The position numbers and the translations under genes were made by a program. Source: an uncultured Alphaproteobacteria bacterium (GTDB lineage: Bacteria; Pseudomonadota; Alphaproteobacteria; RF32; CAG-239). From it: a DNA stretch of 64,000 nucleotides. The notes below the pieces were generated by a model. That model searched no databases. It was not told the origin of the DNA and saw nothing but the letters and a program-made list of their open reading frames with translations. Of this stretch, positions 51,092 through 59,447 are shown piece after piece. Position 1 is the first letter of the stretch. Each line of letters begins with the position of its first letter. The stretch lies in contig CAKQPS010000003.1 of the NCBI GenBank assembly GCA_934270475.1, positions 62,001-126,000 on the forward strand, read 5' to 3'.

Positions 51092-52645
51092 TTACGCCGC
51101 CTTTTCTTGTTTAGCTAAAAAATCTGCGGCAAATTGTTTATAAAATTCGCCTAATTTTGTTTCTAATTCCGGAGAAATAATCTTTTTCTCGCGGATTTCC
51201 GCAAGATATTCCGGATGGCTGGCACGCAGCTCTTTTAAGCTTTCTTGCTCAAAAGTCTTGATATCTGCCACTTCAATTTTGCTCAAATATCCTCTAACAC
51301 CTGAGAAAATAGAAGCAACTTCTTCTTCCGTAGCCATTGGCTCGTGAACCGGCTGTTTCAGCAATTCAGTCAATTTAGAGCCTTTATCCAGCAAACTGCG
51401 GGTCGATTTATCCAAATCGGCAGAAAATTGTGCAAACGCCGCCATTTCACGGTATTGAGCCAAATCCAGCTTCATAGTTCCGGCAACTTGCTTCATTGCT
51501 TTGATTTGCGCAGCCGAACCCACACGGGAAACCGAAATACCAACGTTTACGGCAGGTCGAATACCTTGATAGAACAAACTTGTTTCCAAAAAGATTTGAC
51601 CGTCGGTAATAGAAATTACGTTTGTCGGAATATAGGCGGAAACATCGCCGGCTTGAGTTTCAATAACCGGCATAGCCGTTAAAGAACCTGATCCGTATTT
51701 TTCGCTCATTTTTGCCGCGCGTTCCAGCAAACGAGAGTGCAGATAGAACACGTCACCAGGATAAGCTTCACGTCCAGGCGGACGTCTGATTAGCAGCGAC
51801 ATTTGTCGATAAGCCGTGGCTTGTTTAGACAGGTCATCATAAAAGATAACCGCATGCATGCCGTTGTCGCGGAAATATTCGCCCATAGCTGTACCGGCAT
51901 AAGGGGCAATAAACTGCAGCGGAGCCGCTTCAGATGCAGTGGCTGCAACCACAATGGTATAATCCATAGCGCCGTAGTCGCGCAGAGTTTTAACCACCTG
52001 AGCAACCGAAGAGCGTTTTTGACCAACGGCAACATAAATACAAAACAGTTTTTCACTGTCGTTTTTAGCCATATCGTTAGTGCGTTTTTGATTGATGATG
52101 GTATCGACAATAATAGATGTTTTACCGGTTTGACGGTCGCCGATAATCAGCTCGCGTTGTCCGCGTCCGATAGGAATAAGCGAGTCAATGGCTTTTAAGC
52201 CGGTTTGTACAGGTTCATGCACGCTTTTTCTCGGAATAATACCAGGAGCTTTAACCTCAGCATTGCTGTATTGCTCGGCTTTTATGCTTCCCATACCGTC
52301 AATCGGGTTGCCCAAAGCGTCAACCACGCGACCCAGCAAAGCTTTGCCCACCGGAACGCTCACGATTTTATCGGTTCTTTTTACGGTGTCGCCTTCTTTA
52401 ATTCCTTCATCGGAGCCAAACAGCACCACGCTGACGCTGTCTTCTTCCAAGTTCAAAGCCATACCTTTTACGCCGTTGGAAAATTCAACCATTTCATTCA
52501 GCTGAACTTTATCCAAGCCGTAAATATGAGCGATGCCGTCGCCCACAGAAAGAACCCGTCCGACTTCGGACATATCGGTAGATAAGTCGAAATCAGCGAT
52601 TTTTTCTTTTAATATTGAAGATATTTCGCTTGCCTGTACAGACAT
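51092..52645 (-). CDS. atpA: ATP synthase F1 alpha subunit
   Basis: 517 residues, with Walker A GDRQTGKT (about 170-177), the AGTAMGEYFRDNG segment, ALIIYDDLSKQA-type motif (here AVIFYDDLSKQA) and RRPPGREAYPGDVFYLHSRLLERAA. It carries the non-catalytic nucleotide sites of F1. The ATG is adjacent to the atpH stop. The alpha-beta-gamma-epsilon-delta set without F0 genes follows the alphaproteobacterial pattern, where F0 is encoded at another locus. Confidence 0.99.
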   Translation of the reverse strand: MSVQASEISSILKEKIADFDLSTDMSEVGRVLSVGDGIAHIYGLDKVQLNEMVEFSNGVKGMALNLEEDSVSVVLFGSDEGIKEGDTVKRTDKIVSVPVGKALLGRVVDALGNPIDGMGSIKAEQYSNAEVKAPGIIPRKSVHEPVQTGLKAIDSLIPIGRGQRELIIGDRQTGKTSIIVDTIINQKRTNDMAKNDSEKLFCIYVAVGQKRSSVAQVVKTLRDYGAMDYTIVVAATASEAAPLQFIAPYAGTAMGEYFRDNGMHAVIFYDDLSKQATAYRQMSLLIRRPPGREAYPGDVFYLHSRLLERAAKMSEKYGSGSLTAMPVIETQAGDVSAYIPTNVISITDGQIFLETSLFYQGIRPAVNVGISVSRVGSAAQIKAMKQVAGTMKLDLAQYREMAAFAQFSADLDKSTRSLLDKGSKLTELLKQPVHEPMATEEEVASIFSGVRGYLSKIEVADIKTFEQESLKELRASHPEYLAEIREKKIISPELETKLGEFYKQFAADFLAKQEKAA

Positions 52646-53200
52646 TTATTTTGTCCCTTTCATCAGTTGTTCTAAACAGTCTAATTGATGCTTAACTGAA
52701 CTGTCAATCAGCACTGTTCCGCATTTTATCACTAAACCGCCCAAAATCTGCGGATTTAAATGATAATTTATAATTACGTCTTTGTTGAAAAGATTTGTCA
52801 ACTTTTGTTTTAAGAGTTTATCTTGTTCTTTGGTAAGTTCAACCACTGTTTCAACATCAGCTTCAACAATGTTTTGCTTTTTATTATATATTTCCTTGAA
52901 TTGGTCTAAAATCAACCCCAGTTCATTAACTTTGCGGTTTTCCACCAAAATTTTGAGCAGATTGGTTAAAGGCGAGCCCAATTTAAGCTTTTTCGCAATA
53001 GCTAAAACAATTTGCTCTTTTGCTTCTGTTGCCCAAATCGGATTATTCAGCATAGCAAAGCCAGCGGATTCGGCGGCTAAAACTTTTTGCAGTTCAGTGG
53101 CGTCAGAATGCGTTTGCTCCAGTTTTTTGCATTGTTCAGCCCCCTCATAAAGCGAGGTGGCATATAAAATGGCGTTTTTCAGCTTAGACCCTTTGTTCAC
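52646..53200 (-). CDS. atpH: ATP synthase F1 delta subunit
   Basis: The 184-residue delta subunit joins F1 to the peripheral stalk. The C-terminal part with NPQILGGLVIKCGTVLIDSSVKHQL (about 150-175) is diagnostic. The start appears to be GTG at 53198-53200, because an upstream in-frame TGA lies just before it and there is no ATG near. The initiation region is formed by three 11-bp tandem repeats instead of a normal Shine-Dalgarno (weak AAAAG only). Confidence 0.9.
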   Translation of the reverse strand: MNKGSKLKNAILYATSLYEGAEQCKKLEQTHSDATELQKVLAAESAGFAMLNNPIWATEAKEQIVLAIAKKLKLGSPLTNLLKILVENRKVNELGLILDQFKEIYNKKQNIVEADVETVVELTKEQDKLLKQKLTNLFNKDVIINYHLNPQILGGLVIKCGTVLIDSSVKHQLDCLEQLMKGTK

Positions 53201-53232
53201 TTTTCAAACTCTTTTCAAACTCTTTTCAAACT
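53200..53232 (-). repeat. Three perfect 11-bp tandem repeats at the atpH translation start
   Basis: CTTTTCAAACT (minus strand AGTTTGAAAAG) occurs three times head to tail at 53200-53210, 53211-53221 and 53222-53232. The repeat closest to the gene runs into the GTG start codon. Confidence 0.9.
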
Positions 53233-53247
53233 TACTAATTCCTTATA

Positions 53248-53276
53248 TACATATAAAATTGTCTTTTTTATAGCAA
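53248..53276 (-). promoter_or_regulatory. Candidate promoter of the atp operon
   Basis: Minus strand TTGCTA (53271-53276), 17 bp, TATGTA (53248-53253), about 48 bp upstream of atpH and immediately before the tandem repeats. Confidence 0.45.
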
Positions 53277-53307
53277 GAAGACTAATGAATAATCAACAGC
53301 TTTTTTA

Positions 53308-54084
53308 TTATTTTAAGCGATTCCAGCCTTTTTTAACCGGAGCACTCTGCTGCTGGCTATTTTCGCTTTGAGTGTTTTTAGAATCGGTGTTCCACTTTTT
53401 TGGCGAAGAGCCGGTGCTGATTTTGCGGATAATTTCTTTTTGGTCTTGCGTCAAAACCTGACCATTTGGCACCATTTGCCCCAAAAGCGCCGGCGACAGG
53501 AACTTTTCTTTTAAAGACGAGTAGGTTGTTACTATTTGCTCTACAATGTTTTTCCCTGGAGCCGCATTTAATGTGGTAATGTCGCGCCCATGGAAAAATG
53601 TCAGCGAGTGGCATGGAGCGGACAATAAAATATCGGTGCTGTCGATTCCGTTGATATAGCGCAGCATAACGCGCGGGCTTATGTTGCAGCTGTCTTGGGC
53701 AGAAGAAAAGGCTAAATTATTATTCAGCAGCATTTCTTTTATCAATTGGCGTCCGTCGTTAGAAAGTTCGCCGCAGGAGCCGGTAATAGCTAAGTCATCA
53801 ATGATGTAGCCGTCAAAATCTGCCGCTGCATAATCTACGGTATAGCAAAACACTTTTTCGGCTTTTTCAATGTTTTTAGCTGATGCAGCCGGTATTCTGC
53901 TGGAAATAAACGCAGATAAAACTTTGTTATCGTTTTTGGCGGTTGTTTTATCGTCAAAGTCTGAAACATCATCGGTAAACAAATCGCCTCCGCCTAATTC
54001 GTCAGAAAAATCATCAGCGGCGCATGCAATTTCAGATATTCCGCAGCTTAAAATAAATGCTAATAAAAATAACGGCTTTTTCAT
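53308..54084 (-). CDS. Secreted protein of unknown function
   Basis: Starting at the second ATG (54084), which has a better distance from GGAG than the first (54090), the protein has 258 residues. A signal peptide (MKKPLFLLAFILSC, cleavage after CA or ACA) is followed by an acidic Gly/Asp-rich segment (DDFSDELGGGDLFTDD), four Cys residues in the mature part that could form disulfides, and a polar Gln/Ser-rich C-terminus. No known domain was recognised. It lies between the atp operon and the division cluster, as a single gene with its own ribosome site. Periplasmic or outer-surface location is likely. Confidence 0.65.
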   Translation of the reverse strand: MKKPLFLLAFILSCGISEIACAADDFSDELGGGDLFTDDVSDFDDKTTAKNDNKVLSAFISSRIPAASAKNIEKAEKVFCYTVDYAAADFDGYIIDDLAITGSCGELSNDGRQLIKEMLLNNNLAFSSAQDSCNISPRVMLRYINGIDSTDILLSAPCHSLTFFHGRDITTLNAAPGKNIVEQIVTTYSSLKEKFLSPALLGQMVPNGQVLTQDQKEIIRKISTGSSPKKWNTDSKNTQSENSQQQSAPVKKGWNRLK

Positions 54085-54222
54085 ACTCATTCTCCTTTAT
54101 GCCGAGTATAACTTATCAACAGTATAGTAAAATTCTAGTAAATTTAAATAGAAATTATCTTCTTTTTAAGACTTATTTTATATATTCGCTTTAAAATTTC
54201 TAAAAAATAAGGGAGATTTAAG

Positions 54223-55269
54223 ATGCTTTCACTGATGTATGCCGATTGGTCGGTTTTGTTTCGCGCCGGACTGGCGTTTGCTTTGTCCTTGTTCTTGGTG
54301 CTGATTTTGGGAACTCCGGTTATAAATTATTTGCATAAACACCAAAAAACCGGACAGCCGATACGTTCTGACGGTCCTCAGTCGCATCTGAAAACCAAAA
54401 AAGGCACGCCGACTATGGGCGGATTGCTTATATTAGGCGCCTCGATTCTTTCTATTTTGCTGTTTGCCAACATTACTTACCATTTTGTGTGGGTAAGCTT
54501 GCTGATTTTGCTGGTTTACGGCGCAACCGGCTATGTAGATGATTATTGGAAGGTAAAACGCCAAAATTCCAACGCTATGACAGCCCGTATGAAATTGTTT
54601 TTACAGTTTTTGACAGCGCTGGTTGCTGCCAGCATAATTACCGCAGCTACGCCGAAAGGTTTGAATACTACTTTATTTTTCCCTTATTTCAAATCATTGT
54701 GCTTAAATTTGTCATGGCTTTATGTCCCATTTGCCGTGGTGGTGATTTCCGGCGCCTCTAACGCTGTTAATTTAAGCGATGGACTGGACGGCTTGGCGTC
54801 GGGACTGATGATTATAGCTCTGTGTGTGTTTATGGCGGTGGCATATTGCTGCGGACTGCCGAATGCTATAGACTATAATATGTTCTTTATTCCGCGCAGC
54901 GGAGAAGTGGCGGTGGTTTGCGCTGCTTTAATCGGAGCTTGCTTGGGATTCTTATATTTTAATAAGCCTAAGGCAAAAGTATTTATGGGCGATACCGGTT
55001 CGCTTGCTCTCGGCGCTATTTTAGGCGCTGTCGCCGTAATGACCAAGCATGAAATATTATTGGCTGTGGTCGGCGGTGTTTTTGTTATGGAAACGGTTTC
55101 GGTTATGATTCAGGTTGCCTATTTCAAAAAGACCGGTAAGCGCTTTTTCCGCATGGCGCCGCTGCATCATCATTTTGAACAGCTCGGCTGGTCGGAAAAA
55201 AAGGTGGTTTTGAGCTTTTGGGGTGCAGCTTTAGTATTGGCTATGATTGGCTCTTTGGCATTTTTATAG
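54223..55269 (+). CDS. mraY: Phospho-N-acetylmuramoyl-pentapeptide transferase MraY
   Basis: MraY moves phospho-MurNAc-pentapeptide from UDP onto undecaprenyl phosphate, making lipid I. The 348-residue membrane protein has GTPTMGGLLIL (about 62-72), GYVDDYWKVKRQNSNAM, the NLSDGLDGLASG active-site motif (about 185-196), GDTGSLALGA and MAPLHHHFEQLGW near the C-terminus. GGGAG precedes the ATG. It is the first gene of a plus-strand cell-wall and division run to ftsZ, 11 nt before ftsW. Confidence 0.97.
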   Translation: MLSLMYADWSVLFRAGLAFALSLFLVLILGTPVINYLHKHQKTGQPIRSDGPQSHLKTKKGTPTMGGLLILGASILSILLFANITYHFVWVSLLILLVYGATGYVDDYWKVKRQNSNAMTARMKLFLQFLTALVAASIITAATPKGLNTTLFFPYFKSLCLNLSWLYVPFAVVVISGASNAVNLSDGLDGLASGLMIIALCVFMAVAYCCGLPNAIDYNMFFIPRSGEVAVVCAALIGACLGFLYFNKPKAKVFMGDTGSLALGAILGAVAVMTKHEILLAVVGGVFVMETVSVMIQVAYFKKTGKRFFRMAPLHHHFEQLGWSEKKVVLSFWGAALVLAMIGSLAFL

Positions 55270-55280
55270 GATAAACGGCA

Positions 55281-56411
55281 ATGGTGAATTTTTCGCGTCA
55301 AAGTCATAATGCGGTGGTTAAATGGTTGTGGACCGTTGATAAAGTCACGTTGTTCGTGGCGTTTGCTTTGTTGCTGATCGGCGTGATTTTGGATATTACA
55401 GCCAGTCCGGCAATTGCTCGCCGTTTGAAGTTGGATGATTTTGCTTTGGTGCGCAAACAAATTCAATTTGTGATGCTTGCCGGTGGCATTATTCTTGGCA
55501 TGTCGCTGTTTAGTTTGCAAACTATCCGCCGTATTTCTATCTTTGGCTTTATTGTGCTGTGGGGATTGCTGCTTGCCACCTTGTTCTTTGGTGTTGAAAT
55601 TAAAGGCGCTCGGCGCTGGATATATTTTTTAGGTTTTTCTTTGCAGCCGTCCGAGTTGATGAAACCTATATTCATTGTGTGGACGGCGTGGCTTTTGGAA
55701 CGCAGTAAAAAGCTGGACTATTTCAAAGGCTGGCATTGGGCGTTTGTCTCATATTTTATGGTGGTGATTTTGCTGCTGCTGCAGCCGGATATCGGTATGA
55801 CGCTGTTAATCAGCTCAATTTTTGTGTTGCAGCTGTTTTTGGCGGGGCTACCGTGGATGTTTGTTGGAATAGCCGGAGTCGGTGGTATTTTTGCTTTGTT
55901 TATTCTCTATTTTGCTTATCCGCACTTTAGAGCGCGTGTTGATCAATTTTTGTATGGTACAGATGAAACCAGCTTTCAAATCAACAAAGCTATGGAAGCT
56001 TTCCAAAACGGCAATTTGGTTGGCAGAGGTCCGGGGGAAGGCACGGTAAAGCTAAGTATTCCTGATGCTCATACCGACTTTGTTTTTGCTGTTGCCGGAG
56101 AAGAATACGGCGTTTGGCTGTGTCTTATTATAATAGCGCTGTTTTCGGTGATTGTGCTGCGGACATTGCTGCAGTCGGCTAAAGAAAGTAATTTGTTTGT
56201 AATGTATGCTGAAGTCGGCTTGGCTGGCTCGCTGGGATTGCAGGCGTTTGTTAATATGGCGTCGTCATTGCACATTATCCCGACCAAAGGTATGACGCTG
56301 CCATTTATTTCTTACGGTGGTTCATCATTGCTGGGAACGGCAATAGAAATCGGAATGTTGCTGGCGATAACGCGCAAAAACACGGCGTCAGAAGATAAGG
56401 ATTTGTACTGA
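55281..56411 (+). CDS. ftsW: Peptidoglycan polymerase FtsW
   Basis: A SEDS-family glycosyltransferase that polymerises septal glycan. The 376-residue protein has about ten membrane segments, GARRWIYFLGFSLQPSELMK (about 110-129), LLQPDIGMTLL (catalytic Asp), GRGPGEGTVKLSIPDAHTDFVFAVAGEE and FISYGGSSLL. Its TGA overlaps the murB ATG. In most bacteria murG and murC lie between ftsW and murB; here they are missing from this place. Confidence 0.97.
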   Translation: MVNFSRQSHNAVVKWLWTVDKVTLFVAFALLLIGVILDITASPAIARRLKLDDFALVRKQIQFVMLAGGIILGMSLFSLQTIRRISIFGFIVLWGLLLATLFFGVEIKGARRWIYFLGFSLQPSELMKPIFIVWTAWLLERSKKLDYFKGWHWAFVSYFMVVILLLLQPDIGMTLLISSIFVLQLFLAGLPWMFVGIAGVGGIFALFILYFAYPHFRARVDQFLYGTDETSFQINKAMEAFQNGNLVGRGPGEGTVKLSIPDAHTDFVFAVAGEEYGVWLCLIIIALFSVIVLRTLLQSAKESNLFVMYAEVGLAGSLGLQAFVNMASSLHIIPTKGMTLPFISYGGSSLLGTAIEIGMLLAITRKNTASEDKDLY

Positions 56412-57328
56412 TGACGGAATTGTTGCAAAAATTGCCTGAGGTTGAAGGCAAATATAAATTTAATGAACCTTTGAAAAAATATACCTGGCTTAATGTCGGC
56501 GGACCGGCGGAAGTTATGTTTTTCCCAAAAGATGAGGCGGATTTACAGCATTTTTTGCAAAACAAGCCAAAGGAATTGCCAGTTTTTGTTATTGGCTCAG
56601 GTTCAAATTTGCTGGTGCGCGACGGCGGCTTGAAAGGCGTTGTGATCAAATTGGATACGCCGGCGTTTGCGCAATGGAAAATTGATGATAATGCTTTATG
56701 CGTCGGCGGTGGATTAAAAAATACGGCTTTAAAAAATATTTTGCTGCAAAACCAAATCGGCGGGCTGGAATTTATTTGCTCTATCCCCGGAAGTATCGGC
56801 GGTTTGGTTCGCTCTAACGCCGGCTGTTTCGGCGGTGAATTGTCCAATGTTTTGTTAAAAGCGCTGGTTATTGACGGTAGTGGTAAAATCTTTGAGGTTC
56901 TGCCCGAAAAATTTAATTTTGCATATAGGCACAGTGATTTTCCGGCAGATTGGATAGTGCTTAGACTATATCTGAAAACAGTTCCGGCGGCAGCGGAGCA
57001 AATAGCTGAAATTATTGCAAAAAATGCCGCCTATCGGCAGGAACATCAGCCGCAGGGCGTTCGTACCGCTGGTTCCACATTTAAAAACCCTGCAAACGGC
57101 AGAGCTTGGGAGTTTATCAAAAATGCCGGTGGCTGCGGTTTGCATATCGGCGGCGCTTCGTTTGCTGAAAAGCATTGCAATTTTATGCTTAACGACGGCA
57201 GCGCCAGTGCTGCGGATTTAGAAAATTTAGGCGAGGCTGTGCGCAAGCGCGTATATGAGCAGACCGGCGTAAAATTAGAGTGGGAAGTTAAAGTGATTGG
57301 TGAAAAAAATGGGAACGCCGGACAATAA
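56411..57328 (+). CDS. murB: UDP-N-acetylenolpyruvoylglucosamine reductase MurB
   Basis: This FAD enzyme makes UDP-MurNAc with NADPH. The 305 residues show NVGGPAEVMFFP, GSGSNLLVRDGG (about 61-72), SIPGSIGGLVRSNAGCFGGE, YRHSDF and AGSTFKNP, whose Ser is the catalytic proton donor. The type I layout and length are normal. It overlaps ftsW by 1 nt and ftsQ by about 20 nt. Confidence 0.97.
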   Translation: MTELLQKLPEVEGKYKFNEPLKKYTWLNVGGPAEVMFFPKDEADLQHFLQNKPKELPVFVIGSGSNLLVRDGGLKGVVIKLDTPAFAQWKIDDNALCVGGGLKNTALKNILLQNQIGGLEFICSIPGSIGGLVRSNAGCFGGELSNVLLKALVIDGSGKIFEVLPEKFNFAYRHSDFPADWIVLRLYLKTVPAAAEQIAEIIAKNAAYRQEHQPQGVRTAGSTFKNPANGRAWEFIKNAGGCGLHIGGASFAEKHCNFMLNDGSASAADLENLGEAVRKRVYEQTGVKLEWEVKVIGEKNGNAGQ

Positions 57329-58112
57329 AATATATTCGCCGGTAGTATGGCCCTATCGGCTGCTGGGAAATTTGATTCTAATCGTAGCTGTTTGGCTGGC
57401 TACTTTCGGCGTGATAACCATTCGCCATAATTTGGTGAGCAAGCATATAGATTCGCTGCTGACTGAATTTTATAATAAAACCGCTGCTTCCGGCTGGGGG
57501 CTTGATGATGTAACTTTGGAAGGTCGCGTTAAAACTTCTAAAGACGATGTGCTGCATGTTATCAACTTGAAACGCGGTGACAATATTTTAAAAATAAATC
57601 TGCAAGATGTCTGCGACAGAGTTAAAACGCTTCCGTGGGTTAAAGACGCCAGCGTCAGCCGCCGCTATTTTCCAAATATAATTCATATTAGTATCCGTGA
57701 GAAAAAAGTGAAATCAATTTGGCAGTACCAAAATGAGTTTTATCCGATTGACGAAGACGGAAAAATTATTGAGACGGAATTTGTATTGCAGAAAAATATT
57801 CTGCAAATTGTCGGGCAGGGTGCGCCGGAACATATCAATTCTTTGCTGAAAATTATTGAAAAGGATAAAGAATTATTTTCTCGGGTTAAGGTGGCTAATT
57901 TTATTTCCGGTCGGCGCTGGAACCTAGTATTTGACGACGTTTTGCACGGAATAACCGTCAAATTGCCGGAAGATGATGTAGAAACGGCATGGAAAAAATT
58001 GGTTAAATTAGATAAAACCCGCGGTATTCTTAAACGTAAATTAACTTTCATTGATTTAAGATTAAAAAATAAAGTTATTGTCAAAATAAGTAACGATAAC
58101 AACGGTGTTTAA
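57309..58112 (+). CDS. ftsQ: Cell division protein FtsQ
   Basis: Starting at ATG 57309, inside the end of murB, the protein has 267 residues. A short cytoplasmic part and one membrane helix (LLGNLILIVAVWLATFGV) lead into a POTRA domain (VTLEGRVKTSKDDVLHVI, LPWVKDASVSRRYFPNIIHISI) and the FtsQ beta domain. FtsQ binds FtsB and FtsL in the divisome. The frame also opens at TTG 57297 and GTG 57300, but no ribosome site supports them. Position before ftsA confirms the call. Confidence 0.92.
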   Translation: MGTPDNKIYSPVVWPYRLLGNLILIVAVWLATFGVITIRHNLVSKHIDSLLTEFYNKTAASGWGLDDVTLEGRVKTSKDDVLHVINLKRGDNILKINLQDVCDRVKTLPWVKDASVSRRYFPNIIHISIREKKVKSIWQYQNEFYPIDEDGKIIETEFVLQKNILQIVGQGAPEHINSLLKIIEKDKELFSRVKVANFISGRRWNLVFDDVLHGITVKLPEDDVETAWKKLVKLDKTRGILKRKLTFIDLRLKNKVIVKISNDNNGV

Positions 58113-58136
58113 TTTTAAAATTGAAGGTAAAATACA

Positions 58137-59369
58137 TTGAATCGCTCCACTATTGCCGCTTTGGATATTGGCTCGTCAAAGGTTTGTTGCCTTATAGCCC
58201 ACGTAAACAAAGATAAAAAAATCAATGTTACGGGATATGGCTATAACGCTTCTAAAGGCATTAAGAACGGCGTTATCACCGATATCAACGATGCCACGAT
58301 TTCTGTGTGCAATGCGGTTGAGGCTGCCGAGCAAATGGCTGATGACCGCATTGAAAGCGTAATATTGAATGTTTCCGGCGACAAAACCTGCAGCAGACTG
58401 TGCACAGCGTCAATTTCTTTGAAAAAAAATCGTCCGATAAGCGATATTGATGTGGAAAAGGTTAAAAATAAAGTAAAAATCAATGTCGAAAACAATGAGC
58501 TGATACATTGTCTGTCTACCGGTTACCGCGTTGACGGCAGCGAAGATATAAAAAATCCGCTGGATATTTACGGCGAAGAGCTTTCTGCCGGTATTTTGCT
58601 GGGAATGTATCCGCATATTTTATATCGTAATTTGCAGTCGGTAGTGGAATCTGCGCATTTGGCGGTTGAAAAAAGCGTGTTTTCGGCTTTTGCCTCCGGT
58701 ATGGCGTGCTTGGTAGAAGACGAGCGTGAATACGGCGCCACTATTATAGATATAGGCGGCGGTACCACCAGCATAGCCACTTTTAAAAACGGCGGACCTA
58801 TTGCTTTTTCTACCTTGCCGGTTGGCGGAATTAACATAACAAAAGACATTACTCAAGGTTTGACAACCTCGTTTGCACATGCCGAGGATTTGAAAAACCG
58901 CCATGGCTGCGCCTTTTTGGTTAGTCACGATAAATATGAAAGCATAAATGTTTATCCTTTGGGCGAAGAAGATGACAGTTCCATTCGCCAAATGCACCGT
59001 TCGGATTTAATCAATATCATAGCGCCACGGGTGGAAGAAATATTCGAGATGGTGGCGCGCCGCTTGGCTCAGCAAGGTTTGAAAAACAATAAAAACCATC
59101 GGGTGGTGTTAACCGGCGGCTGCAGCCAGCTTCCGGGGATTCGCGATGTTGCTGCGGTTATTTTGGACAAGCAGGTGCGGCTGGGGAGTCCCCGCAATAT
59201 TCAGGGCATACCGGAAATTATCAATAATCCGACTTTTTCGACGGCGCTTGGTATGCTGCAGCTTGCCACAACTTCTATGGAGCGCAAGCCGCGTAAGGTT
59301 AGCAACAGTCCAAACAGCGAAGGCGGCAAGCTTATGAAAATTTTTAATTGGATACGTCAAAATTCTTAA
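58137..59369 (+). CDS. ftsA: Cell division protein FtsA
   Basis: FtsA is the actin-like protein that anchors FtsZ to the membrane. The 410 residues begin NRSTIAALDIGSSKVCCLIA and contain GATIIDIGGGTTSIATF (phosphate 2 loop, about 200-216) and VVLTGGCSQLPGI. The C-terminus (MKIFNWIRQNS) is the amphipathic membrane-targeting helix. The start is TTG at 58137, with GAAGG about 9 nt upstream; no ATG is available near. A rare start may lower the FtsA to FtsZ ratio. Confidence 0.96.
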   Translation: MNRSTIAALDIGSSKVCCLIAHVNKDKKINVTGYGYNASKGIKNGVITDINDATISVCNAVEAAEQMADDRIESVILNVSGDKTCSRLCTASISLKKNRPISDIDVEKVKNKVKINVENNELIHCLSTGYRVDGSEDIKNPLDIYGEELSAGILLGMYPHILYRNLQSVVESAHLAVEKSVFSAFASGMACLVEDEREYGATIIDIGGGTTSIATFKNGGPIAFSTLPVGGINITKDITQGLTTSFAHAEDLKNRHGCAFLVSHDKYESINVYPLGEEDDSSIRQMHRSDLINIIAPRVEEIFEMVARRLAQQGLKNNKNHRVVLTGGCSQLPGIRDVAAVILDKQVRLGSPRNIQGIPEIINNPTFSTALGMLQLATTSMERKPRKVSNSPNSEGGKLMKIFNWIRQNS

Positions 59370-59447
59370 AAACAGTAACAAAAACTTAATATATTTCAGC
59401 TATTTTATATCCATATATGTAAAATTTTCTAGTTGGGAGAAGAATAT

